Source of the DNA: Paenibacillus sp. FSL R7-0273
Lineage (GTDB): Bacteria > Bacillota > Bacilli > Paenibacillales > Paenibacillaceae
DNA: 64,000 nt
Reading direction: 5' to 3'
Assembly (NCBI RefSeq): GCF_000758625.1
Contig: NZ_CP009283.1
Span: 5,219,501-5,283,500 of the forward strand
This document shows, one piece after another, positions 36,833 through 44,004 of this stretch (position 1 is its first letter; the number at the start of each line of letters is the position of its first letter). Below the pieces are notes generated by a model. It ran no database searches. It saw only the letters and a program-made list of their open reading frames with translations, and had not been told where the DNA came from. The position numbers and the translations under genes were made by a program.

Positions 36833-38695
36833 TTAGCTTGCCGTCCCCGACACAAACTGGTTCTGGTACATTTCATAATAGAAGCCCTGGCGGTCCATCA
36901 GCTCCTCATGGGTTCCGCGCTCGCTGATCTGTCCGTCCTGGATCACCAGAATGGCGTCGGCCTCACGGATCGTGCTCAGCCGGTGGGCAATGACAAAGCT
37001 GGTCCGGCCCTGCATCAGCTTCCGCATCGCCTCCTGAATGTGCAGCTCTGTCCGCGTATCCACGTTACTGGTCGCCTCATCGAGAATCAGAATCGACGGA
37101 TTGGACAGCACAGCACGGGCGATGGTCAGCAGCTGCCGCTGCCCCTGGCTCAGGTTGCCGCCTTCGGCACCCAGATACGTATCGTAGCCGTTCGGCAGCT
37201 TCCGGATGAAGACATCGGCATTGGCGAGCTTGGCCGCTTCCTCAACCTCCCGATCCGTAGCTTCCATCCGCCCGTACCGGATGTTGTCCCGGATCGTCCC
37301 CGAGAAAACGTAAGCATCCTGCAGCACAAGGCCGATCTGTGACCTGAGCGTCTGCTTATCCAGATCACGGATATTCTCACCGTCAATCAGAATCCGGCCG
37401 CACTGGATTTCATAGAAGCGGGTCAGCAGGTTGATAATGGTGGTTTTGCCTGCCCCGGTCGGACCGACAAGCGCCAGCATCTGGCCGGGCTCGGCGTGCA
37501 GGGAGAGGCTTTTCAGCACAGGTACCTCCGGCTTATAGCCGAAGCCCACCTGCTCGAATACCACCTCGCCTCTGATCCGCCGGGTTGCTGTATCTTCCTG
37601 CTCCCCGGACATTTCGGGCTCCAGATCCAGCACCTCAAACACGCGCTCCGCCCCGGCAACCGCCGACTGGAACAGATTGTACTGGTTAGCGAGCTGGTTG
37701 AGCGGCTGGCTGAACTGGTTGGAATAATTGAGGAAGCTGACAATAATACCGATCGTGATCATTTCATGATAAGCAAAAATACCGCCCGACACCGCGATAA
37801 CAAGGAAGGTCAGATTGCGCATCGAGTTCATCATCGGGCCCATGGAGCCGGAGAGGGTCTGCGCCTTCACCCCGACGGCACGCAGCCGTTCATTGATCTG
37901 CCGGAATTGGCGGACTGCCTCTTCCTCCCGGCCGAATACCTTGACGACCTTGAGGCCGGAGATATTTTCCTGGACGAAGCCGTTCACCTCGCCGAGATGC
38001 TGCTGCTGCTCCGAGAAGTAGCGGCGGGTATGGACGGATATTTTTTTAATAATAAATGTAATAAGCGGAACGGTCAGAATGGTAATCAGCGTCATCCATA
38101 CACTTAGACTGAGCATCATAACCAGACATCCGGCCAACATCAGGACACTTGCAATCAGCTGGACAACCGTCTGATTCAGGGTATTGGAGACGTTGGCAAT
38201 ATCGTTGACAGCCCGGCTCATCAGCTCACCGTGGGTGCGCTGGTCGAAGAACGATACAGGCAGCCGCTGATACTGCTCGAACAGATCCTGCCGCATATTG
38301 CGGACCGTATTCTGGGACAGGCTGGAGGCTGTATATTGCTGAACCCAGGTGAAGAACGCGCCCAGGGCATATACCCCAAGGAGGATCATCCCCATCCGGA
38401 ACATCCCCTCAAACCGGCCGGGCACAATATAATTATCGAACAGCTTACCGATCAGATAGGGACCCGCAAGCGAAAGAGCAGTAATCAGTACGGTACACAC
38501 AATAACCCAGGTGAGCGCCTGGCGCTCCTGCTTCAGGTAGCCCCATATCCGCCGGAGTGTGCCGAAGGTATCCTTGGATCTTACTTTGGGTACGCCTCCG
38601 TGCATATGTCCCGGACCCTGGCGGAAGCCCATCTGGTCGAACTTTTGCGGCGTTTTGCCCTGATTAGAATGACTGGATGGCTGGTTCATTGACAT
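36833..38695 (-). CDS. ABC exporter half-transporter with canonical ATPase site (TM288/BmrD-like)
   Basis: A 620-residue half-transporter: N-terminal cytosolic stretch (1-55), six-helix membrane domain (about 60-350), ATPase domain (about 375-615). The ATPase has Walker A GPTGAGKTT, signature LSQGQRQLL, Walker B ILILDEATSNVDTRTE with the catalytic glutamate, and the H-loop IAHRLSTI. It overlaps the partner gene by 32 bases. With the partner, whose Walker B glutamate is replaced, it should form a heterodimeric exporter with one active and one degenerate site, as in TM287/288 and BmrCD. It probably exports drugs or lipids; the substrate is unknown. Confidence 0.9.
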   Translation of the reverse strand: MSMNQPSSHSNQGKTPQKFDQMGFRQGPGHMHGGVPKVRSKDTFGTLRRIWGYLKQERQALTWVIVCTVLITALSLAGPYLIGKLFDNYIVPGRFEGMFRMGMILLGVYALGAFFTWVQQYTASSLSQNTVRNMRQDLFEQYQRLPVSFFDQRTHGELMSRAVNDIANVSNTLNQTVVQLIASVLMLAGCLVMMLSLSVWMTLITILTVPLITFIIKKISVHTRRYFSEQQQHLGEVNGFVQENISGLKVVKVFGREEEAVRQFRQINERLRAVGVKAQTLSGSMGPMMNSMRNLTFLVIAVSGGIFAYHEMITIGIIVSFLNYSNQFSQPLNQLANQYNLFQSAVAGAERVFEVLDLEPEMSGEQEDTATRRIRGEVVFEQVGFGYKPEVPVLKSLSLHAEPGQMLALVGPTGAGKTTIINLLTRFYEIQCGRILIDGENIRDLDKQTLRSQIGLVLQDAYVFSGTIRDNIRYGRMEATDREVEEAAKLANADVFIRKLPNGYDTYLGAEGGNLSQGQRQLLTIARAVLSNPSILILDEATSNVDTRTELHIQEAMRKLMQGRTSFVIAHRLSTIREADAILVIQDGQISERGTHEELMDRQGFYYEMYQNQFVSGTAS

Positions 38696-40430
38696 AAGGC
38701 ACCTCCTCTGAGCCGAACTGTGACCGGTAGATCTCCTGATATACCTTGCAGCTTTGCATTAATTCCTCATGGGAGCCGCTGCCTGCGATCTCCCCGTCAT
38801 CGAGTACAATGATCGTGTCCGCTTCCGTAACGGACGATATTTTCTGGGCGATCAGGAAGGTCACGGCCTCTGCCGTAATATCCTTGAGTGCACCCCGCAG
38901 CTGCCGCTCTGTCCGGGCATCGAGAGCGCTCATGCTGTCGTCCATGATCAGCACGGGCGGCTTCACGAGCAGCGCCCGGGCAATGGACAGCCGCTGCTTT
39001 TGCCCGCCGGACAGGTTGACGCCCTTCTGGCCAAGCTTGGTATCATAGCCTTCCGGCAGCCTGCTGATAAAATCATGCGCCTGGGCCATTCGCGAGGCCG
39101 CTTCCACCTCGGCCTGCTCTGCGCCGGGCTTGCCGAAGGCGATATTCTCGCGGATCGTGCCGGTGAACAGGAACGATTCCTGCAGGATCATTCCGATCCG
39201 CCGCCGCAGCTCCAGCAGCGGAAGCTCACGGATGTCCTGTCCGTCCAGCTGAATGGAGCCTGACGTAACGTCATACAGCCGGGGAATCAGCTGGACGAGC
39301 GTGGTTTTGCCGGAGCCGGTTGCCCCGATTATCGCCACGGTCTCGCCGCGCTCAGCTTCGATATTAATCCCCTGCAGCACCAGATCCTTCGGATCGGAAG
39401 AGCCGTTATAGGAGAACGATACGTTCTCCAGCTTGACCTTGCGGCCCGGCAGAGACAAGCTGCCTTTAGCTTCGGCATCGCGGATATGCGGCTGGGCAGC
39501 AAGCACCTCCTGAATACGGTCAGCCGACACCTTGGCCTGCGACACGTTCATCAGCAGACTGCTGACCATGAGCAGGGAGGATAATACCTGGACTACATAG
39601 TTTACAAAAGCTACCAGATCGCCTGCCTTAACCGAGCCGAACGATACCTTGTTACCCCCGTACAGCAGCACGGTTACAAGGCATGCGTTCATGATCAGCG
39701 TGACGATCGGCGAATTCAGCGCGATAAAGCGGGCTGCCCGGATCGAGACCCGGGTATAATCCCCGTTGACCTCACGGAACCGCCCTGTTTCATAGCCGGT
39801 CCGGACAAAGGCCTTGACGACCCGAATTCCGGCCAGATTCTCTTGAATCCGCGTATTTACGGCATCCAGCTTCCCCTGTACTGCAGAGAAAATCGGAGTC
39901 GAAAAACGGATCAGCAGCGCTACTACAGCAATCAGGACAATCAGCGTACCCAGCAGAATGAGCCCGAGCTGACGGTTGATAATCAGCGCCATAACCACGC
40001 TGCCGACCAGCAGGCTGGGCGCACGGACAAGACCCTGCAGGCCCATCTGCACCAGATTCTGCACCTGCACGACATCGCTGGTCATCCGGGTCATCAGCGA
40101 GCCGGACTTGAACGCATCGACATTTTCAAAGGAAAAGGTCTGCACCTTCGTGAACAGCGCTTCACGGATGTCAGCGCCAAAGTTCTGCGAGGCCCGGCTG
40201 GCAAAAAAGTTGCACAGCACGCCGGTAACCAGCCCCAGCAGAGCAACGCCCAGCATCAGAAACCCGGTCCGCTCAATAACGCTAAAGTCGCGGCTGACAA
40301 TCCCGTTGTCAACGATATGCGCAGCCAGTGTAGGCTGAAGCAGGTCAAAAAAGACCTCCATCATCATGAACATCGGGGCCAAAATCATAAATTTTACATA
40401 CGGCTTCAAATAACGTCTTAATTCCCACAT
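38664..40430 (-). CDS. ABC exporter half-transporter with degenerate ATPase site (TM287/BmrC-like)
   Basis: A 588-residue half-transporter with six membrane helices (about 15-310) and an ATPase domain (about 335-575). Walker A is GATGSGKTT and the signature LSGGQKQRL, but Walker B reads VLIMDDSMSALDART: an aspartate stands where the catalytic glutamate should be. The H-loop is also altered (IAQKISSV, glutamine in place of histidine). These changes mark the degenerate partner of a heterodimeric exporter. It overlaps the small gene upstream by one base and the canonical half downstream by 32 bases, so the three are one operon. Confidence 0.9.
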   Translation of the reverse strand: MWELRRYLKPYVKFMILAPMFMMMEVFFDLLQPTLAAHIVDNGIVSRDFSVIERTGFLMLGVALLGLVTGVLCNFFASRASQNFGADIREALFTKVQTFSFENVDAFKSGSLMTRMTSDVVQVQNLVQMGLQGLVRAPSLLVGSVVMALIINRQLGLILLGTLIVLIAVVALLIRFSTPIFSAVQGKLDAVNTRIQENLAGIRVVKAFVRTGYETGRFREVNGDYTRVSIRAARFIALNSPIVTLIMNACLVTVLLYGGNKVSFGSVKAGDLVAFVNYVVQVLSSLLMVSSLLMNVSQAKVSADRIQEVLAAQPHIRDAEAKGSLSLPGRKVKLENVSFSYNGSSDPKDLVLQGINIEAERGETVAIIGATGSGKTTLVQLIPRLYDVTSGSIQLDGQDIRELPLLELRRRIGMILQESFLFTGTIRENIAFGKPGAEQAEVEAASRMAQAHDFISRLPEGYDTKLGQKGVNLSGGQKQRLSIARALLVKPPVLIMDDSMSALDARTERQLRGALKDITAEAVTFLIAQKISSVTEADTIIVLDDGEIAGSGSHEELMQSCKVYQEIYRSQFGSEEVPYVNEPAIQSF

Positions 40431-40732
40431 TATGAATCCCCTTCTGCCGTCTGAGACTCATCCGCTTCCCTGCGGCGCAGCTCAAAATGCCGGGTATACT
40501 CATCAATCACCATTTCAATAGCCTTAAGCTCACCGAGCAGCACCTGCTTGATCTCCTGATACTCGGGCGCTTCCACCTGTTGCTTCAGCGTTGCTCTTTT
40601 TACCTCAAGCACATTCAAAAATTCCAGCGCCCGCCCGCGGCGGAACGTCTTGGCTCCGTCATGATGCCTGCTTTTATGCCGGCCTTCACAGTTACGGTCA
40701 CCATGCCCGCCGTGTTCCCATTGTTCTTTCAT
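40430..40732 (-). CDS. Small His-rich coiled protein leading the ABC exporter operon
   Basis: A 100-residue protein from ATG 40732, with AAAGGAGTG upstream. The first 40 residues are rich in His, Gly and Arg (EHGGHGDRNCEGRHKSRHHD), which could bind metal. The rest (about 45-95) is a predicted helical region, LEFLNVLEVKRATLKQQVEA then PEYQEIKQVLLGELKAIEMV. I do not recognise a named family, although similar small proteins precede exporter pairs in related bacteria (from memory). It has no helix-turn-helix, so it is not an evident repressor. It may modulate the exporter. The stop overlaps the next start (shared base 40430). Confidence 0.65.
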   Translation of the reverse strand: MKEQWEHGGHGDRNCEGRHKSRHHDGAKTFRRGRALEFLNVLEVKRATLKQQVEAPEYQEIKQVLLGELKAIEMVIDEYTRHFELRRREADESQTAEGDS

Positions 40733-40762
40733 ATTTAAGTCACTCCTTTTACAATCGCTCAT

Positions 40763-40798
40763 GTATACAAATGTATACACTATGTTGCGAATTGTCAA
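40763..40798 (-). promoter_or_regulatory. Sigma-A promoter with overlapping palindromic operator for the exporter operon
   Basis: On the minus strand a perfect -35 TTGACA (40798-40793) is followed after 17 bases by TACATT (40775-40770). The perfect palindrome GTATACAAATGTATAC (40763-40778; arms GTATACA/TGTATAC) covers the -10 element. A repressor bound there would block RNA polymerase. No regulator gene is adjacent, so the factor is encoded elsewhere. Confidence 0.75.
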
Positions 40799-40808
40799 TT
40801 AGGATGAC

Positions 40809-40838
40809 AAAAAAGCCCCCTCCACAGTTGGAGAAGGC
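40809..40838 (-). terminator. Terminator between the reductase and the exporter operon
   Basis: On the minus strand GCCTTCTCC pairs with GGAGGGGGC (two G-T pairs) around AACTGT, followed by TTTTTT. It protects the exporter promoter from reading out of the reductase gene. Confidence 0.7.
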
Positions 40839-40950
40839 ATCTCCTCAATCTACTCAAGTTCAAAAGCTTCCGGATATCCCCTTTCAGGTACTCTTTTATT
40901 TCGGAGTCCTCCTGCTTCTTCTGGCTAGTGTCGCCAGCTGTACGCTTTTT

Positions 40951-40998
40951 GGTGCTGGTGCTGGTGCTGGTGCTGGTGCTGGTTCTGGTGCTGGTGCT
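40951..40998. repeat. GGTGCT hexamer microsatellite
   Basis: Eight consecutive six-base units GGTGCT, the sixth being GGTTCT. The run is prone to slippage and encodes Gly-Ala in one frame, but no gene is supported there. Confidence 0.9.
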
Positions 40999-41011
40999 GG
41001 TTTAAACCAGT

Positions 41012-41197
41012 TTAGTTGGATTTTCGACACTTAATTCTTGAGTTTTTAGGGATTTGCGACTATTAGTTGGAAAAAAGTTACTTATTTTGGGCGATTGTTA
41101 GCTTTCGAGTTATTTGGCCTGGATTTAGGTTACTTTTTTCCAACTAGTTTCCTGATAGAGGCGATTATTATAGGATTAGGTAGAGATTTTCCACTTA
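41012..41197. repeat. Intergenic repeat cluster with 51-bp spacing, two copies per strand (cluster 3)
   Basis: TTAGTTGGA begins at 41012 and 41063 (51 apart) on the plus strand. On the minus strand TAGTTGG ends at 41146 and TAAGTGG at 41197 (51 apart). The inner pair forms a nearly perfect 18-base inverted repeat (41064-41081 with 41129-41146, one mismatch). The layout equals that of cluster 2 although the sequence is unrelated. Confidence 0.8.
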
Positions 41198-41328
41198 ATT
41201 TAGATACTACTCAATCGGATACAAGCAAATTGAGGCATAACCACATTCAGATAAATGCAAGTGTAGTGCCTTCCCGCATGTATAGCTGTAATTTCAGAGG
41301 AAACCTGAATGAGCTGACACTTACCGTC

Positions 41329-42309
41329 CTATTTCAGCTTCGCCACGATTTTGCCCCGGATATGCCGTTCAGACAGGCGTTCCAAAGCAGCCGGAACCTG
41401 CTCCAGTGGGATGACCTCCTCCAGCAAAGAGGATATTTGCCCTGCAGCGAGCAGCGAGAGCATCTCGTCTCCGATGACGGACAATTGCCGCAGTGCCTCC
41501 GGATCGCCGGACTGATGTGCAGCGCCAAGCGCAACCTCGTGGACCGAAAAAGCTTTGGTGAACGGCTTCACCGACGCATAATCCGGCGCCCCGGCAATAT
41601 GCACCACGTGCCCGAAAAAGGCAATCAGCTCCAGCGCCTGTGTTGCGCTCTGTCTGCTGATCGAATCAATTACCGCATCCACGCCTCTTCCGTCTGTCAG
41701 GCGGAGCACCTCGGCAGCTACATCTGCCTCCCGGTAATCAATGACATGGTCTGCTCCCAGTTTTTTTATATAGTCATGGTTGTGGCTCGATGCGGTGGAG
41801 ATGACCCGCTTCCCCGCCAGCTTCGCCAGTTGGACCGCAAATCCGCCGACGCCCCCCGCGCCGCCGTGAATCAGCAGCGTGTTCAGCTGGGCAAGCGGCA
41901 GCTTGCCGTGCACTGCCTGATAAGCTGTGTAACCAGCCGTCGGGAGCGCGGCGGCATCCGTGAAATCTACAATATCCGGTATCCGCGAGAGCGTGCTGGC
42001 CTTAGCCAGGGCATATTCCGCGAACCCGCCTGTACGGGTAAGGTCCCCGTGATATAAAACCCGGTCGCCAGCCTTCCATTGCTCCACACCTTCGCCCACT
42101 GCGGCGATGATTCCGGCGACATCCAGCCCCAGCACATGCGGATAGGTCCACTTCGGATTACCGCCGGTGGCAACTTTATAATCAACCGGGTTGAGCCCGG
42201 CTGCATGCACCTCTACCAGTACCTCGCCGGCCCCCGGCTCCGGTGCGCTGATTTCACTTACCTTCATCTCATTCCATTTTCCTTTTTCCAGCAGTAACAG
42301 AGCCTTCAT
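41329..42309 (-). CDS. NADP-dependent quinone oxidoreductase-like MDR enzyme
   Basis: A 326-residue member of the zinc-free medium-chain dehydrogenase/reductase group. It opens with MKALLLLEKGKWNEMKVSEI and the typical HAAGLNPVDYKVATG. The NADP-binding loop is LIHGGAGGVGGFAVQLAKLA, followed by GADHVIDYREADV. These enzymes reduce quinones or unsaturated carbonyls using NADPH. The start is ATG 42309 with AAGGAGGATA upstream; an in-frame extension to 42348 has no such site. It shares family and length with the gene at 46557-47546. No regulator is directly adjacent. The gene is framed by two repeat clusters. Confidence 0.9.
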   Translation of the reverse strand: MKALLLLEKGKWNEMKVSEISAPEPGAGEVLVEVHAAGLNPVDYKVATGGNPKWTYPHVLGLDVAGIIAAVGEGVEQWKAGDRVLYHGDLTRTGGFAEYALAKASTLSRIPDIVDFTDAAALPTAGYTAYQAVHGKLPLAQLNTLLIHGGAGGVGGFAVQLAKLAGKRVISTASSHNHDYIKKLGADHVIDYREADVAAEVLRLTDGRGVDAVIDSISRQSATQALELIAFFGHVVHIAGAPDYASVKPFTKAFSVHEVALGAAHQSGDPEALRQLSVIGDEMLSLLAAGQISSLLEEVIPLEQVPAALERLSERHIRGKIVAKLK

Positions 42310-42479
42310 CTGTATATCCTCCTTCGGATTATCTTCCAATGAACACATTGTAGCAGAATTTTCCGGCGGTATCCCGTGGCCGTGCTGACCCGCCTGAGAG
42401 TGTAGCTGTGTGCTGCGTGTTCGTTAGCGATCAGTTGGGAGTAACAGGCGCGGCGTTGGCGGGGCCGGGATCTAGGGCC

Positions 42480-43045
42480 GGGGCCGCCTGAATCAAGGGC
42501 ATTTGTGCCCTTCATTTCGGCGATTTGGCCGGATCGGCCCCAAACAAAGGCATTTGTGCCCTTCATTTTGCGCATTTGGCCGGATCGGCCCAAAACAAAG
42601 GCATTTGTGCCCTTCATTTTGCGCATTTGGCCGGATCGGCCCAAATCAAAGGCATTTATGCCTTTCATTTCGCACATTTGGCCGGATCGGCCCAAATCAA
42701 AGGCATTTGTGCCTTTCATTTTGCGCATTTGGCCGGATCGGCCGGATTCAAAGGCATTTATGCCTTTCATTTCTGACATCTGGCCGGGGCGGCCTGAATC
42801 AAGGGCATTTGTGCCCTTCATTTCGCGCATTTGGCCGGATCGGCCCAAAACAAAGGCATTTGTGCCCTTCATTTTGCGCATTTGGCCGGATCGGCCGGAT
42901 TCAAAGGCATTTATGCCCTTCATTTCGGCGATTTGGCCGGATCGGCCCAATTCAAGGGCATTTATGCCTTTCATTCAGGCGATTTGGCCGGATCGGCCCA
43001 AAACAAAGGCATTTGTGCCCTTCATTTTGCGCATCTGGCCGATTC
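42480..43045. repeat. Tandem array of eleven 51-bp units with conserved hairpins (cluster 4)
   Basis: The base A of CATTT recurs at 42501, 42552, 42603, 42654, 42705, 42756, 42807, 42858, 42909, 42960 and 43011, exactly 51 apart. Each unit has two dyads: GGCCG-GAT-CGGCC, and AAGGGCA-TTTG-TGCCCTT. Across units the second dyad also appears as AAAGGCA-TTTA-TGCCTTT, a compensatory change in both arms. Because 51 is divisible by three, long frames run through it on both strands; they have a repeated 17-residue pattern and no ribosome binding site. The array fills the gap between the reductase gene and the TetR promoter. Confidence 0.97.
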
Positions 43046-43275
43046 AGCCAATCCAGCGGCTTCACCTTGTTCACCCACCCGGCTCCCCGGCGTTCATTCC
43101 ATCGCGCTACCCCGTCACTGCGGATAAATAACCACAGCACACATTCTCCGCCCAAAGCATAGAACATATACTTTCAGCTAGAGCTTCAATACTCTCTTCA
43201 CCCAAAGTCCCACTTCCTCTAACAAGAGTATATAGTTACTTACCCAGCGTCAAACTGCTTGCCCATTGAGCATTT

Positions 43276-43323
43276 TTGCACTTTGGGCAAAAATATGCTT
43301 TAATAAACTTTAGAATTTAAAGT
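43276..43323 (+). promoter_or_regulatory. Promoter and TetR-type operator of the MMPL operon
   Basis: TTGCAC (43276-43281) and TTTAAT (43299-43304) are 17 bases apart, a good sigma-A promoter. Just downstream is the inverted repeat ACTTTA-GAATT-TAAAGT (43307-43323), well placed for repression by the TetR protein encoded 33 bases further on. Confidence 0.6.
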
Positions 43324-43355
43324 ATTTATTAATCCGTTCAAGAAAGGAGGAGAAC

Positions 43356-43976
43356 GTGTTGAACCCCAAGCTGACACTGCGTGACCAGAAAAAGGAAGCG
43401 ACCGCTTATGCTTTGTCTGTAGCGGCCTTTGAGCTTGCCCTGGTACATGGCATGGACGGCTTCATTGTTGACGATGTTGTCCGGCAGGCGGGTGTCTCCC
43501 GGCGGACCTTTGCCAATTATTTTTCCTGCAAGGAAGAAGCGGTGGCAGAGTATTTCATGACCCGGGCGACTAGTGAGGATGAAAATGATCTGTTAGCGCA
43601 TCTGGCGCCGGATGCGACACCGCTGGATGCCCTGTACAGTCTGCTCAAGCTGCAGTTTACTTCAGAATTTCTGCGCAGATTGCGGCAGTTCGCATCACTG
43701 GCTAACCAGTATCCGTCACTGGAGCCGTATATCCTCAGCGTGTTCCGCCGGCTGCAGATGGCAGCCCAGGAAGTACTCGAACGGTTCACCCACGGCCGTT
43801 ATTCCGACGGGTACACGCATCTGCTGGCCGGTGCAGTCTACGGAGCATTTGTACCTATACTCGACGGACGGCTCAATGTGCTGCTGCCGGGTGAATCGCA
43901 GGAGGACCGGCCCGGCTCCGTATCTTTTGATCAATATTTGAATTCCATGTTCGATTACTTACGCAACGGCTTTTAA
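43356..43976 (+). CDS. TetR-family transcriptional regulator
   Basis: A 206-residue regulator starting at GTG 43356 (AAAGGAGG five bases upstream; TTG 43359 is also possible). The N-terminal helix-turn-helix reads MDGFIVDDVVRQAGVSRRTF followed by ANYFSCKEEAV, the classical TetR pattern. The C-terminal ligand-binding domain is family-typical in length only. It is 28 bases upstream of the MMPL transporter on the same strand, so it most likely represses its own operon, and the transporter's substrate may be the inducer. Confidence 0.92.
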   Translation: MLNPKLTLRDQKKEATAYALSVAAFELALVHGMDGFIVDDVVRQAGVSRRTFANYFSCKEEAVAEYFMTRATSEDENDLLAHLAPDATPLDALYSLLKLQFTSEFLRRLRQFASLANQYPSLEPYILSVFRRLQMAAQEVLERFTHGRYSDGYTHLLAGAVYGAFVPILDGRLNVLLPGESQEDRPGSVSFDQYLNSMFDYLRNGF

Positions 43977-44004
43977 ACCAGAGACAAAAAGGAGAAACCA
44001 TTAC

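Larger units (their letters stand above)
40799..41328. other. 530-bp non-coding region with terminator, microsatellite and 51-bp repeats
   Basis: The region between the exporter promoter and the reductase stop contains a terminator (40809-40838), a GGTGCT hexamer run (40951-40998) and cluster 3 of the 51-bp repeats (41012-41197). No convincing gene was found; the Gly-Ala frame through the hexamers is discussed among the rejected items. Confidence 0.6.

Noticed and set aside
40804..41034. Frame starting MTKKPPPQLE with one hydrophobic helix and a Gly-Ala tail from the hexamer run
   Set aside because: Its start overlaps a good minus-strand terminator, it has only a poor Shine-Dalgarno, and the tail is microsatellite sequence.
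41095..42057. 320-codon plus-strand frame opposite the MDR reductase
   Set aside because: It is antisense to a well-recognised enzyme, lacks family features, and begins inside a repeat cluster.
42480..43045. Possible CRISPR array
   Set aside because: Units are contiguous with no unique spacers, and no cas genes are in the window.
42503..43162. Long open frames of about 200 codons on both strands through the 51-bp array, encoding 17-residue repeats such as FGRIGPKQRHLCPS
   Set aside because: They exist because 51 is a multiple of three; several frames are open at once, there is no ribosome binding site, and the DNA shows compensatory hairpin changes rather than protein conservation.
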